Source of the DNA: Pseudomonas schmalbachii
GTDB taxonomy: Bacteria; Pseudomonadota; Gammaproteobacteria; Pseudomonadales; Pseudomonadaceae
Length of the DNA stretch: 64,000 bases
Assembly (NCBI RefSeq): GCF_017589465.1
Contig: NZ_JAELYA010000003.1
Coordinates: 472,868 to 536,867, forward strand
Direction: 5' to 3'
The notes under the pieces were generated by a model that saw only the letters and a program-made list of their open reading frames with translations, was not told where the DNA came from and made no database searches. Below, one piece after another: positions 16,521 to 25,797 of this stretch (the first letter of the stretch is position 1; each line of letters starts with the position of its first letter). Both the position numbers and the translations under genes were made by a program.

Positions 16521-18644
16521 TTAGTTCTGGCCAACGGTGGCGACGATGGTGACTTGCTTGTTTTCCGGAATTTCCTGGTAGGCCAGCACATGCATGCCCT
16601 GGACCGCCATCCGCGCGAAACGCGACATCATCGCGCGGATGGGACCGGCCACCAGCAGGATCGCCGGCTTGCCGAGCATCTCCTGGCGCTGCGCCGACTC
16701 GACCAGCGAGCGTTGCAGCTTTTCGGCCATCCCCGGCTCCAGCAACATGCCGTCTTCGGAACCCTGTCCGGCCTTCTGCAGACTATTCAGCAATATCTGT
16801 TCCAACCTGGGCTCCAGAGTGATCACAGGCAGCTCCGGCTCTAGTCCCACAATGCTTTGCACGATTGCGCGGGCCAGCGCGACGCGAACGGCCGCAACCA
16901 TGGCGGCGGGATCTTGACTCCTGACGGCGGTGTTCGCGATGGCCTCGGCGATGGTGCGGATGTCGCGTACCGGCACCTGCTCCTGCAGCAGAGCCTGCAG
17001 CACCTTGAGCAGCCCGGACAGGGAAATCAGCCCCGGCACCAGTTCCTCGGCCAGCTTCGGCGAACTCTTCGCCAGCAGTTGCAGCAGTTGCTGGACTTCC
17101 TCGTGGCCGATCAGCTCGTGGGCGTGCTTGTGCAGCACCTGGTTGAGGTGGGTGGCGACCACCGTGCTGGCGTCCACCACGGTGTAGCCCAGCGACTGCG
17201 CCTGGTCGCGCTGGCTGGCCTCGATCCACACCGCCTCCAGGCCGAACGCCGGGTCCTTGCCGGCGATGCCGTTGAGGCTGCCGAACACCTGGCCGGGGTT
17301 GATCGCCAGTTCGCGGTCCGGATGGATCTCCGCCTCGGCGACGCTGACGCCCATCAGCGTCAAACGATAGGCGTTGGGCAACAGGTCGAGGTTGTCGCGG
17401 ATGTGCACCGACGGCATGAGGAAGCCGAGGTCCTGCGAGAGCTTCTTGCGCACGCCCTTGATCCGCGCCAGCAACTGCCCGCCCTGGTTGCGGTCGACCA
17501 GCGGAATCAGCCGGTAGCCGACTTCCAGGCCGACCATGTCCACCGGGGTCACGTCGTCCCAGCCGAGCTCCTTAACTTCCTGCGCGCGCTGCGCCGGCAG
17601 CAGTTCCTGCTGGCGCTGGGTTTCCTGCTCGACCGCCACCTTCGCCTGCCGCTGGCGCTGCCAGATCAGCCAGGCACCGCCGGCCGCCAGCGCGCCGAGG
17701 CCGACGAAGGACACATGCGGCATGCCCGGCACCAGGCCCATGGCGATGAGGATCGCAGCGGAAATCGCCAACGCCTTGGGCGAGGCGAACATCTGCCGGT
17801 TGACCTGCTGGCCCATGTCCTCGGAACTGGAAACGCGGGTCACCATGATCGCCGCGGCGGTCGACAGCAGCAGCGACGGCAACTGCGCCACCAGGCCGTC
17901 GCCGATGGTCAGCAGCGCATACACCTTGCCGGCATCGGCGAAGGTCATGGCGTGCTGGATCATGCCGATGGCGATGCCGCCGATCAGGTTGATGAAGAGG
18001 ATCAGCAGGCCGGCGACGGCGTCACCGCGGACGAACTTGCTGGCACCGTCCATCGAGCCGTAGAAGTCGGCTTCCTGCGCCACTTCGCTGCGACGCTTCT
18101 TGGCTTCCGTCTGCTCGATCAGGCCGGCGTTGAGGTCGGCATCGATGGCCATCTGCTTGCCGGGCATGGCGTCGAGGGTGAAACGCGCGCTCACCTCGGA
18201 GATACGCCCGGCGCCCTTGGTGACCACCACGAAGTTGATGATCATGAGGATGGCGAACACCACGATACCGACCACGTAGTTGCCGCCGATCACCACCTCG
18301 CCGAACGCCTGGATCACCTTGCCGGCGGCGGCGTGGCCATCGTGGCCGTGGAGCAGCACCACGCGGGTGGAAGCGACGTTCAGCGCCAGGCGCAGCAGTG
18401 TGGCGACCAGCAGGATGGTCGGGAACACGGCGAAATCCAGCGGCCGCAGCGCGTACACGCAGACCAGCAGGACGACGATGGACAGGGCGATGTTGAAGGT
18501 GAACAGCACGTCCAGCAGGAACGGCGGGATCGGCAGGGTCATCATGGCCAGCATCGCCAGCAACAGCAGCGGCACCCCCAGGTTGCCCCTGCCGAGCCCC
18601 GCCAGGCCACTGCGCATCTGCCCGATCAGTTGCGTGCGATCCAC
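16521..18644 (-). CDS. flhA: Flagellar export gate protein FlhA
   Basis: FlhA (707 residues) is the large membrane protein of the flagellar type III export gate. Eight membrane segments fill roughly the first 330 residues, including LLLLAMLAMMTLPIPPFLLD and FAVFPTILLVATLLRLALN. The conserved cytoplasmic loop has TKGAGRISEVSARFTLDAMP and IDADLNAGLI. The C-terminal half is the cytoplasmic ring that docks export substrates and chaperones. It leads the flhA-flhF-fleN-fliA unit. In this strain flhA is separated from flhB by the T6SS island but keeps its own sigma-54 promoter. Confidence 0.98.
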   Translation of the reverse strand: MDRTQLIGQMRSGLAGLGRGNLGVPLLLLAMLAMMTLPIPPFLLDVLFTFNIALSIVVLLVCVYALRPLDFAVFPTILLVATLLRLALNVASTRVVLLHGHDGHAAAGKVIQAFGEVVIGGNYVVGIVVFAILMIINFVVVTKGAGRISEVSARFTLDAMPGKQMAIDADLNAGLIEQTEAKKRRSEVAQEADFYGSMDGASKFVRGDAVAGLLILFINLIGGIAIGMIQHAMTFADAGKVYALLTIGDGLVAQLPSLLLSTAAAIMVTRVSSSEDMGQQVNRQMFASPKALAISAAILIAMGLVPGMPHVSFVGLGALAAGGAWLIWQRQRQAKVAVEQETQRQQELLPAQRAQEVKELGWDDVTPVDMVGLEVGYRLIPLVDRNQGGQLLARIKGVRKKLSQDLGFLMPSVHIRDNLDLLPNAYRLTLMGVSVAEAEIHPDRELAINPGQVFGSLNGIAGKDPAFGLEAVWIEASQRDQAQSLGYTVVDASTVVATHLNQVLHKHAHELIGHEEVQQLLQLLAKSSPKLAEELVPGLISLSGLLKVLQALLQEQVPVRDIRTIAEAIANTAVRSQDPAAMVAAVRVALARAIVQSIVGLEPELPVITLEPRLEQILLNSLQKAGQGSEDGMLLEPGMAEKLQRSLVESAQRQEMLGKPAILLVAGPIRAMMSRFARMAVQGMHVLAYQEIPENKQVTIVATVGQN

Positions 18645-18725
18645 CCTCGACTCCCTTTCCCTAGCGCCGGCAAATCGCCTGCGAAATCAAAACTTTGACG
18701 CCGGAATGGCGTTGGGGAGGGGGAT

Positions 18726-18741
18726 TGCAGGAAGTGAGCCA
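18726..18741 (-). promoter_or_regulatory. Sigma-54 promoter of flhA
   Basis: On the minus strand this reads TGGCTCACTTCCTGCA, 13 of 16 matches to TGGCACG-N4-TTGCW with exact GG-N10-GC spacing. It lies about 80 bases before the flhA start, as expected for a FleQ/RpoN-controlled class II operon. The rest of 18645-18912 shows no other clear element. Confidence 0.7.
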
Positions 18742-18912
18742 ACTATTACCCAAGATGGCATGCACCACTCCGTGGTGGACTCGCAGCTCCGCCTGAGTGA
18801 AAGCCCTGAGAGCCCCGGAGGAAGATTCCCAAGGCTCAAATCCCCTCCTGCGCACCAACCCGGTTGCCCCTAAATTCCGCCGCTCTACAACGGACGTTTC
18901 AGGGCGACAGGC

Positions 18913-20946
18913 ATGTTCCAACCGGCTAACCAGGCACAGTTCCAACTACTGATCGATGGCACCGCGAGTACGCTGCAGGTGCTCGGCTTCCAGGGCGAGG
19001 AAGCCCTCGACAGTTGCTACCGCTTCGAGATCGAACTGGTCAGCGAACGCCCCGTCGATCCGGCGGGCCTACTCTCCAAACCGGCCTTCCTGGCCTTCGA
19101 CGACCGGCAGCACGGCGTGCACGGACTGATCCGCGAAGCCGTCCAGGGCGCCTGGGACGGACGCTTCTGCCGCCTTCGGGCGATCCTCGAACCGCACTTC
19201 GCCAACCTCGCCCTGCGCCGCAACCAGCGCATCTTCCAGCACAAGGATGCCCGGCAGATCATCGCCACCATCCTGGGCGAGCACGGCATTTCCAGCTTCG
19301 CCTTCCGCCTGCTCAACCCGCCGCCCGTGCGCGACTACTGCGTGCAGTACGACGAGAGCGACCTGCATTTCGTCTCGCGCCTCTGCGAGGAGGAAGGCCT
19401 CCACTACCACTTCGAACACAATCCCGGCGATCACACCCTGGTCTTCGGCGACGGTCCGCCGGCCTGGGCCACTATCGGCAGCGTGGAATACCTGCAGGAC
19501 AGCGGCCTGGTCGCCGACCACCCGGTGATCAAGCAGTTCGACAGCGGCGTGGCCCTCCGCACCTCGCGCGTCACCCGCCGCGACTACGACTTCGAGCATC
19601 CCAGCCTGCTGCTGGAAGGCAGCGCCAGGGACGATGGCCGCCCCGACCTCGAAGACTACGACTACCCCGGCCTGTTCCGCAGCGGCGCACGCGGCAAGCA
19701 GCTCAGCCGCATCGCCCTGCAGCGCCAGCGCAGCGACTCCTTGCAAGCCAGCGGCGGCGGCGACCGCCCACTGGCCAGCGGCCACCTGATCACCCTCACC
19801 GACCATCCCCTGCCCGCCTGCAACGCGCTCTGGCTGGTCACCCGCGTCAGCCACTGGGGACGCCAGCCTCAGGTGCTGCAGGAGCTGGTCGAACACGCCA
19901 GCGAACAGGGTTATCGCAACCAATTCCAGGCCATCCCCGGCGAGACCTTCCACCGCCCCGCCCTGAACCATCCCAAGCCGCGCGTGCTCGGCAGCCAGAC
20001 CGCCGTGGTCACCGGCCCGGCGAGCGAAGAGATCTACTGCGACGAATACGGCCGGGTGAAAGTGCAGTTCCACTGGGACCGCGACGGCCAGCGCGACGAG
20101 CATTCCAGCTGCTGGGTGCGGGTCGCCAGCGGCTGGGCGCATGACGGCTACGGCCACGTGCTGATTCCACGCATCGGCATGGAGGTGCTGGTCAGCTTCC
20201 TCGAAGGTGACCCCGACCAGCCGCTGATCCACGGCTGCCTGCCAAACAAGCTGCGCCGGGTGCCCTACGCCCTGCCCGAACACAAGACCCGCAGCGTGTT
20301 CAAGACCAACAGCAGCCGCGGTGGCCGCGGCTCCAACGAACTGCGCATCGAGGACCGCAAGGGAGCCGAACAGATCTATATCCACGCCGAGCGCGACCAG
20401 GACATCAAGGTCGAGCACGACGAAAGCCACTGGGTCGGCCATGACCGCAGGAAGACCATCGACCACGACGAAACCGTGCACATCGGCAACGACCGCACCG
20501 AGACCGTCGACGGCAACGAAAAGATCACCATCCACAAAAGCCGCACCAAGACCGTCGACAAACACCAGACCGACCACATCAGGCGCAACTGGTCGACCAC
20601 GGTCGACCGCTTCAAGACCGAGACGGTGAAGCTGGCGTACATGCAGAACGTCGGCCTGGCCAAGATGATGAACATCGGCACGGTGTACAGCCAGAACGTC
20701 GGGCTGCACAAGAACACCATTGTCGGGCTGGAACAGAACTCCACTGTGGGCCAGCGCTACAGCCTGACCGTCGGTGGCGGTCCTACCTCGAACATCACCA
20801 TGGACGGCGACAGCATCGCATTGCGTGTCGGCAAGGCGTCATTGGTGCTCAAGAGCGATGGACACATCCTGATCAACGGCACCCGCTTCGACTTCGAAGC
20901 CAGCGGGCCAGTACAGATCAGCGGCAAAGACATCGATCTGAACTGA
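18913..20946 (+). CDS. vgrG: T6SS spike protein VgrG (TssI)
   Basis: VgrG (677 residues) forms the trimeric spike at the tip of the T6SS tube. The gp27-like N-terminal part has LLIDGTASTLQVLGFQGEE, VRDYCVQYDESDLHFVSRLC and EEEGLHYHFEH. The gp5-type OB-fold has YCDEYGRVKVQFHWDRDG and SCWVRVASGWA, followed by GMEVLVSFLEGDPDQPLIHG. A C-terminal beta-helix has the repeating pattern HDETVHIGNDRTETVDGNEK. It ends at a simple tip with no extra effector domain. It is the first gene of the plus-strand island; no core T6SS genes are present, so it is an orphan vgrG cluster. Confidence 0.96.
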   Translation: MFQPANQAQFQLLIDGTASTLQVLGFQGEEALDSCYRFEIELVSERPVDPAGLLSKPAFLAFDDRQHGVHGLIREAVQGAWDGRFCRLRAILEPHFANLALRRNQRIFQHKDARQIIATILGEHGISSFAFRLLNPPPVRDYCVQYDESDLHFVSRLCEEEGLHYHFEHNPGDHTLVFGDGPPAWATIGSVEYLQDSGLVADHPVIKQFDSGVALRTSRVTRRDYDFEHPSLLLEGSARDDGRPDLEDYDYPGLFRSGARGKQLSRIALQRQRSDSLQASGGGDRPLASGHLITLTDHPLPACNALWLVTRVSHWGRQPQVLQELVEHASEQGYRNQFQAIPGETFHRPALNHPKPRVLGSQTAVVTGPASEEIYCDEYGRVKVQFHWDRDGQRDEHSSCWVRVASGWAHDGYGHVLIPRIGMEVLVSFLEGDPDQPLIHGCLPNKLRRVPYALPEHKTRSVFKTNSSRGGRGSNELRIEDRKGAEQIYIHAERDQDIKVEHDESHWVGHDRRKTIDHDETVHIGNDRTETVDGNEKITIHKSRTKTVDKHQTDHIRRNWSTTVDRFKTETVKLAYMQNVGLAKMMNIGTVYSQNVGLHKNTIVGLEQNSTVGQRYSLTVGGGPTSNITMDGDSIALRVGKASLVLKSDGHILINGTRFDFEASGPVQISGKDIDLN

Positions 20947-20956
20947 GGTTGCGTCC

Positions 20957-22171
20957 ATGGAATTCCGCAACCTCACGCCATTCGCTGCACAGTGCTACGA
21001 CGCCCTTGACGTGGACGACCGGGAATACCGGGTAGTCGTGATCAAGGTCGGTTACGACCTGCAAGTCGATCCGCAGACAGGCGACGCCCGTCTGTCCGTC
21101 AAGGACAGCGACCCCGTCGGGCTCTGCTATGTCGACGAGTACTACGGCGCCCCTGGCCAATCCAGCGTTCGCCGCGAGTCGGACCTGGCGCCCTTCAAGC
21201 CTCGCTGCGATGTAATCCTGCAGGGTCACACCCACGCACCATTTGGCAGGCCATCACGAAGCTGGATCGCCCGCCTGGCCCTGCGTCGCGCAGGCAACCC
21301 CAACGCCCCTCTGCTGCTCGACAAGGCCTTGCGCATCAGCGCACCACGAATCTTCTACAAGGACTACCTCGGCTGGGGCCTCTACGATCCGCAAACCACG
21401 TCCAAGGTCCCCCTGGACTGGGAGCATGCCTTTGGTGGCAGCAGCCGTGTCCCCAATCCCAAACACGCGGAAGATCCCGCCCAACCCGAGTGGCTGCTCA
21501 ACGAAGTCTGCTATAGCAACCCGCTTGGCACCGGGTGGATGGACAAGCTCCACCGCAAGATGGCCAGGCAGGCAGGTCATGTCCCACCGGACAACCTGCC
21601 AGTACCGCAGATCACCTACCCGGACGACAACTTCAAGCCACCTCTGCTCGTTCGCCACCCGGAGGGCTCTCTGGATGCCCCGGCAATGGCCAGAGTCGTC
21701 GAGAGTTATGGCCAGCGACCAGCGGGCTTCGGCATCGTCGGCCGCGCCTGGACTCCACGTCTGCAGAAAGCCGGCACCTTCGACCAGCAATGGCTCGACG
21801 AGCGCTGGCCTGGCTTGCCCGGGGATTTCGACTTCGCCTACTGGAATGGCGCCCCCCAGGACCAGCAGATCGCCTATCCACCGCCGGATGCAGTGATCGA
21901 GTTGAGCAATCTGCTTCCGCCTGCCTGCTCACCCCATGGCACCGTCCTGGCCTCACTGCCGGGCCACCGCGCCTTTGTGCTCGCCTGGTTCGAGGGAGGC
22001 GGCCTGCTCCCGCTCAACGCAGTGATCGACACCCTGGCGATAGACACCGATGCCCTGCTGGTGGAGGTCGCCTGGCGCTGCCTGGTCCCCACCGAGTTTC
22101 CCCTCGAAGCACTGGAAGCCCGCTTCGAAACCGATCCCGACGCGCCGCTCATCAAGACCAGGGAGGTCTGA
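20957..22171 (+). CDS. DUF2169-family T6SS effector adaptor
   Basis: This 404-residue protein starts 10 bases after vgrG. It shows the DUF2169 pattern: MEFRNLTPFAAQCYDALDVD at the N-terminus, CDVILQGHTHAPFGRPSRSW, and VPLDWEHAFGGSSRVPNP in the middle. DUF2169 proteins occur next to vgrG, PAAR-like and effector genes and are thought to help load the effector and PAAR onto VgrG. The following DUF4150 gene begins 2 bases after its stop. The loading role here is inferred from family and gene order. Confidence 0.85.
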   Translation: MEFRNLTPFAAQCYDALDVDDREYRVVVIKVGYDLQVDPQTGDARLSVKDSDPVGLCYVDEYYGAPGQSSVRRESDLAPFKPRCDVILQGHTHAPFGRPSRSWIARLALRRAGNPNAPLLLDKALRISAPRIFYKDYLGWGLYDPQTTSKVPLDWEHAFGGSSRVPNPKHAEDPAQPEWLLNEVCYSNPLGTGWMDKLHRKMARQAGHVPPDNLPVPQITYPDDNFKPPLLVRHPEGSLDAPAMARVVESYGQRPAGFGIVGRAWTPRLQKAGTFDQQWLDERWPGLPGDFDFAYWNGAPQDQQIAYPPPDAVIELSNLLPPACSPHGTVLASLPGHRAFVLAWFEGGGLLPLNAVIDTLAIDTDALLVEVAWRCLVPTEFPLEALEARFETDPDAPLIKTREV

Positions 22172-22173
22172 CC

Positions 22174-22530
22174 ATGGCCCACGACGTCACCGCCCGCCAG
22201 TGCGAAAACTGGCGGGTCATCAGCCTGCTGCCGGATGTCTGCAAGACCCCGATGGGCTCAAGCCTGCCGCCAGTGCCCTATCCCGTCGTCGCGGAAATGC
22301 AGAACGCCGTCGCCGTGGTACCCAGCGTGCGCGCCAATGGTGAAGCGTTACTGGTGTACCAGCACAGCAAGATCCCACAAACCCAGGGCGATGAGCCTGG
22401 GCAAGGCAAGGGCGTAAAAAGCGGTACCGTCGGCGCCAATTGCTACCCCCTGGAACACAGCGGCAGCGTACGTGCCGGCGGCAAATACATCCTTCGCCAT
22501 GGCGACCGGTTCTGGATGAACGGAGCCTGA
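22174..22530 (+). CDS. DUF4150 PAAR-like spike-tip protein
   Basis: The ATG at 22174 is chosen, with GGGAGG 8 bases upstream, giving 118 residues. Longer frames reach back into the DUF2169 gene and are not supported. The sequence has CKTPMGSSLPPVPYPVVAEM near the N-terminus and ends with SVRAGGKYILRHGDRFWMN, features of DUF4150 (a PAAR-like clan). Such proteins cap the VgrG spike and connect it to an effector. Here the PAAR-like tip and the toxin are separate polypeptides rather than fused, which fits the need for the DUF2169 adaptor. Confidence 0.85.
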   Translation: MAHDVTARQCENWRVISLLPDVCKTPMGSSLPPVPYPVVAEMQNAVAVVPSVRANGEALLVYQHSKIPQTQGDEPGQGKGVKSGTVGANCYPLEHSGSVRAGGKYILRHGDRFWMNGA

Positions 22531-22531
22531 C

Positions 22532-23662
22532 ATGGCCACCCCTATCACAATCAACGGGCCGGCCGTATTCCGCCCTCTGTCCGACGGTACGACGCTGGGC
22601 CTCTACCCGCACGCCAACAGCGTTGGTTGGGCGGTATGGAGCAATCAGAACGAGCTTCTCAACAACGGTAGCTTCACCCCGCTGGCCTACGAAGAGTTCC
22701 GCCGCAAATACGCGGAACTGAATTTGCCCACATTCGACTTCAGGCCCGCCCTCACCGGCAGCTACAGCGGCAGCGGAAACACCATCGGCAAGATCACCGG
22801 AGAAGGCCCCTCCAGCGGCACTAGCGCACAGGGCGCCAATCCTCCACTGGACAAGAACCTGCTCGAACAAGCCAAGGCCGGCCTCCAGAACAGCATCGAC
22901 GCCTGGGTCGCCAGCACAGGTTTCAGCACCGGAGCCATGGTCGTTGGCGCCATGGCCACGGCGGTCAGTGAAGTTTTCATGCCCGAGTCCTACTGGGAAA
23001 TCATACCCACCGGAAAACTGGGCAAGATCGGCAAGAAAGGCGTGGAAGCCCTTGGCGATCTGGTCAAGGGTGAAAAGGCAGCCGAGAAAGCTGCCGATAC
23101 CGCAAGAGCGGAAGAAGCAGCCAGGAAAGCCGAAGAGGCGAAAAAGGCAGAACAGGCCAGAAAGCCGAAGGAACCGGAAAAGAAAGAAGACGGCGGAAAG
23201 GTCAAAGGCAACAAGAGCGCCGAGACAGGCAAGTGCGGTGAATGGCTGTCCAGAATGGACATGATGGATGAAGGCTTCGACGAAATTCTCTCGGTGCAGA
23301 ATAACTCCGGGCAGGGCGTCGACCTGATTGGCCGTAACAGCCAGACTGGCGAAGTGAAGGCCTGGGAGGTAAAAGCGACGGAGACTTCACGGGCGGGGAG
23401 TTTGAGTAAAGCGCAGGCGGAAATGGGCGGGGAGGGTTTTACAATAGATCGCCTCAGAAAAGCAGCAAATCGGCTTGGGCACTATCAAAGCGCTCCACAC
23501 GGAACTGACGAGGCTGCCAGGAAGGCACTAAAGTGGATAAAACAAAGCACCAATATCAGTTATGAAAAACGAGAAGTATTTATTGAAAACATCGATAAAG
23601 GCTGTATGAAGAGCCCGAAAAAACCCTCAAGATCAAAACCATGGCCATCAAGGAACGTCTAA
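22532..23662 (+). CDS. Putative T6SS nuclease effector, PD-(D/E)XK-like C-terminus
   Basis: This 376-residue protein starts one base after the PAAR-like gene. Residues 1-100 (including SVGWAVWSNQNELLNNGSF) form an N-terminal module that was not recognised. A hydrophobic stretch lies at about 130-150. A Lys/Glu/Ala-rich linker spans about 178-228. The C-terminal toxin part has GEWLSRMDMMDEGFDE, then GQGVDLIGRNSQTGEV and AWEVKATE. Glu237, Asp264 and Glu279-x-Lys281 fit a PD-(D/E)XK nuclease core, as in PoNe and restriction-endonuclease-like toxins. DNA cleavage is inferred, not shown. From about 23400 the sequence becomes A/T-rich, suggesting an exchanged toxin tip. The stop abuts the first immunity-like gene. 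Confidence 0.75.
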   Translation: MATPITINGPAVFRPLSDGTTLGLYPHANSVGWAVWSNQNELLNNGSFTPLAYEEFRRKYAELNLPTFDFRPALTGSYSGSGNTIGKITGEGPSSGTSAQGANPPLDKNLLEQAKAGLQNSIDAWVASTGFSTGAMVVGAMATAVSEVFMPESYWEIIPTGKLGKIGKKGVEALGDLVKGEKAAEKAADTARAEEAARKAEEAKKAEQARKPKEPEKKEDGGKVKGNKSAETGKCGEWLSRMDMMDEGFDEILSVQNNSGQGVDLIGRNSQTGEVKAWEVKATETSRAGSLSKAQAEMGGEGFTIDRLRKAANRLGHYQSAPHGTDEAARKALKWIKQSTNISYEKREVFIENIDKGCMKSPKKPSRSKPWPSRNV

Positions 23663-24625
23663 ATGCTCAGTAAGAACACCCCATCCATAGAAACAACAAA
23701 ATTTATAAACAAGAAAGTAAATAATCTAAAAAAAGAGTTCACCGAGTGGTTGGCACACCCAAATAGCAAGAAACTCTTCCTAGACGACGGGAAAGAAGAG
23801 TTCGGCCTTTATCTCAAAGGCGAGGACAATATAAATCTTATGGGTCTAGCCTCATCAGAAATCAGTCATTGGCACCTGATGACCTATAGCCATCTCGCGC
23901 TCACCGGGTCTTCGCTTGACTACCAAGCACTCGCTCTGATAGCCCGTCATACTTATGCCAGCACAATGTTTGACGCCGAGCTTATTAACAAAAAAAAAAT
24001 GACTAGCGGTCTGTTAACCACTGAGGCGTCCTTCAATTTATCGATAGCCATAATTTCCGGCTGGGGTAAAGAGTTCCGCGCACTGGTTCGCGCGCTACAT
24101 GCAGGATTGGACACCAAACTGCTTGATTTGAGAATCACCCCCAAACACGATAAAGGCACCCTTTATCGCCACTTCTGGTTCCTAGTGCATCTTGCCTGCG
24201 AAGTGGAAGAATTGACTATCGACACCTCCCTGTACTCTTATCCAAAGAGCCTCGCCCCGTATGACGAAGTCCTGGCCGACTGGAAAACCACCGATCTGGG
24301 CAAAGTCAGCCAGATGGTGCAACGCATGGCCGATTTCCACGCGCAGCACTCGCGCGAAGATTCGCGAGGACGAGAAGTCTACGAATTCGAAAATGAAGAA
24401 CGCTGGCTATTCCCCTACGAAATCTTCGCCTTCCTACGCCTACGTGAGTGGTTGGGACTGAAAAACCCGCACGAGTTCGACCATCCCTTGATGCAACAAC
24501 CGCTCGGCTGCCTGCCCTGCGAGCCCGGCATCCCCCTCGCCCGCCCCGAGACCCCGCTGCTCGACCAAGTGATCGCCAAATTCAACCAACAGTACCCCAA
24601 CAGCATTCCGTGGCCGAAAGATTGA
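23663..24625 (+). CDS. Putative cognate immunity protein (copy 1)
   Basis: The ATG follows the effector TAA with no gap, the usual place for a cognate immunity gene. The 320-residue product has no signal peptide, consistent with protection from a cytoplasmic nuclease. It looks all-helical, with a central conserved block (ALVRALHAGLDTKLLDL) and a C-terminal block (WLFPYEIFAFLRLREWLGL). That C-terminal layout is reminiscent of the DUF1911/PoNi immunity family that partners PoNe nucleases, but this is a visual resemblance only. GC content is well below the flagellar genes. A paralogue follows at 24731. Confidence 0.7.
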   Translation: MLSKNTPSIETTKFINKKVNNLKKEFTEWLAHPNSKKLFLDDGKEEFGLYLKGEDNINLMGLASSEISHWHLMTYSHLALTGSSLDYQALALIARHTYASTMFDAELINKKKMTSGLLTTEASFNLSIAIISGWGKEFRALVRALHAGLDTKLLDLRITPKHDKGTLYRHFWFLVHLACEVEELTIDTSLYSYPKSLAPYDEVLADWKTTDLGKVSQMVQRMADFHAQHSREDSRGREVYEFENEERWLFPYEIFAFLRLREWLGLKNPHEFDHPLMQQPLGCLPCEPGIPLARPETPLLDQVIAKFNQQYPNSIPWPKD

Positions 24626-24718
24626 GGCTCAAGTTTATTTTTGATCGGAAAGGTGGTCGGTCTGCGGTTCGACTTGAAATAGGAGCGTGTCTCTTCCTCA
24701 TCTTTATCCCCGACGGGA
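24626..24718 (+). repeat. Duplicated 3' flank, copy 1
   Basis: About 93 bases after the first immunity-like gene closely match 25706-25796 after the second, e.g. GTGTCTCTTCCTCATCTTTA in both. The duplication unit is therefore the gene plus its downstream flank. It carries no gene of its own. Confidence 0.8.
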
Positions 24719-24730
24719 ACGGCAACCCAA

Positions 24731-25705
24731 TTGAAAATTGACGTGAAAAACGAAAAATCTAAAATTGAAAAAGCAAGAAAAATAGTAATAAAACAACTAA
24801 ATTATATAAAAAAAGAAGTTCAAGAATGGTTAGAACACCCGAGAAACAGGAGCAGCTTTCTTGATGGAAGCATTGAAAACCTCAGAAATTACATTAGCAC
24901 CGCTGACGATATCCAGTTGTTAGGGCTGGGCGCCGCAAACACAGCTTACTGGTACCTAAACGAATACAGCAACTCTATATTCTTTCATCCAGAAACTGGT
25001 AGCCAGAAACTAGCTCTCTTGGCGCGACACAATTACGCTAGCGTGATGTTTGATGCTGTGCTTATAGAGCAGCAAAAACTGACAAGTGGCTTGCTACTCA
25101 CTGAAGCAGCTTTTAATTTATCTACAACCATCATTGCCGGTTGGAACAGAGAGTTCCACGCGCTGGTTCGTGCTCTACATGCAGGACTAGATACAGAACT
25201 TCTTGATTTACATCTCACACATTTGCACGAAAATGGCACTCTCTATCGTCACTTCTGGTTCTTGCTGCATTTGGTCTTTGATGTAGAAAAACTGTCTATT
25301 GACACTTCCCTTTACTCCTATCCGGAAAGCCTCACACCATATGACGAAGTCCTTTCTGACTGGAAAACTACTGATCTGGAAAAAGTCGGAGAAATGGTCC
25401 AGTGCATGGCCGATTTCCATGTTCAGCATTCGCGCGAAGATTCACAAGGACGAGAAGTTTACGAATTCGAAGAAGAGGACTATTGGCTATTCCCATACGA
25501 AATCTTCGCCTTCCTACGCCTACGTGAATGGATAGGCCTGAAAAACCCGCAAGAATTCGACCATCCCTTGATGCAACAACCCCTCGGCCGCCTGCCCTGC
25601 GAGCCCGGCGTCCCCCTCGCCCGCCCCGACACCCCGCTGCTCGATCAGGTAGTCGCCAAATTCAACCAACAGTATCCCAACAGCATTCCGTGGCCAAAAG
25701 ATTGA
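24731..25705 (+). CDS. Putative immunity protein paralogue (copy 2)
   Basis: This 324-residue paralogue of the preceding gene has no ATG near the homologous N-terminus. TTG at 24731 is the best start (KIDVKNEKSKIEKARK follows), with GTG at 24743 as an alternative. Identity with copy 1 is uneven: the C-terminal third is nearly identical (EFDHPLMQQPLG, CEPG, FNQQYPNSIPWPKD in both), while the first third is much more diverged. The A/T content is higher than in copy 1. It may protect against a related toxin carried by competitors, or be an older copy; both ideas are inference. Confidence 0.7.
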   Translation: MKIDVKNEKSKIEKARKIVIKQLNYIKKEVQEWLEHPRNRSSFLDGSIENLRNYISTADDIQLLGLGAANTAYWYLNEYSNSIFFHPETGSQKLALLARHNYASVMFDAVLIEQQKLTSGLLLTEAAFNLSTTIIAGWNREFHALVRALHAGLDTELLDLHLTHLHENGTLYRHFWFLLHLVFDVEKLSIDTSLYSYPESLTPYDEVLSDWKTTDLEKVGEMVQCMADFHVQHSREDSQGREVYEFEEEDYWLFPYEIFAFLRLREWIGLKNPQEFDHPLMQQPLGRLPCEPGVPLARPDTPLLDQVVAKFNQQYPNSIPWPKD

Positions 25706-25796
25706 GCCTCATATTTGTTTTGATCGGGAAGGTGATCAGTTTGCAGTTCGACTTCGAATAGGAACGTGTCTCTTCCTCATCTTTATTCCCGATGGG
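25706..25796 (+). repeat. Duplicated 3' flank, copy 2
   Basis: This is the second copy of the flank described at 24626-24718. Similarity stops at about 25797, marking the edge of the duplicated unit. Beyond it the sequence is unrelated and leads into the decayed frame and the YezG-like gene. Confidence 0.8.
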
Positions 25797-25797
25797 C

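Noticed and set aside
18714..18729. Plus-strand sigma-54-like sequence upstream of vgrG
   Set aside because: It matches only the TTGCA box and part of the -24 box, and overlaps the better minus-strand flhA promoter.
18661..18945. 94-residue minus-strand frame upstream of flhA
   Set aside because: It has no homology signal and spans both the flhA promoter and the vgrG start.
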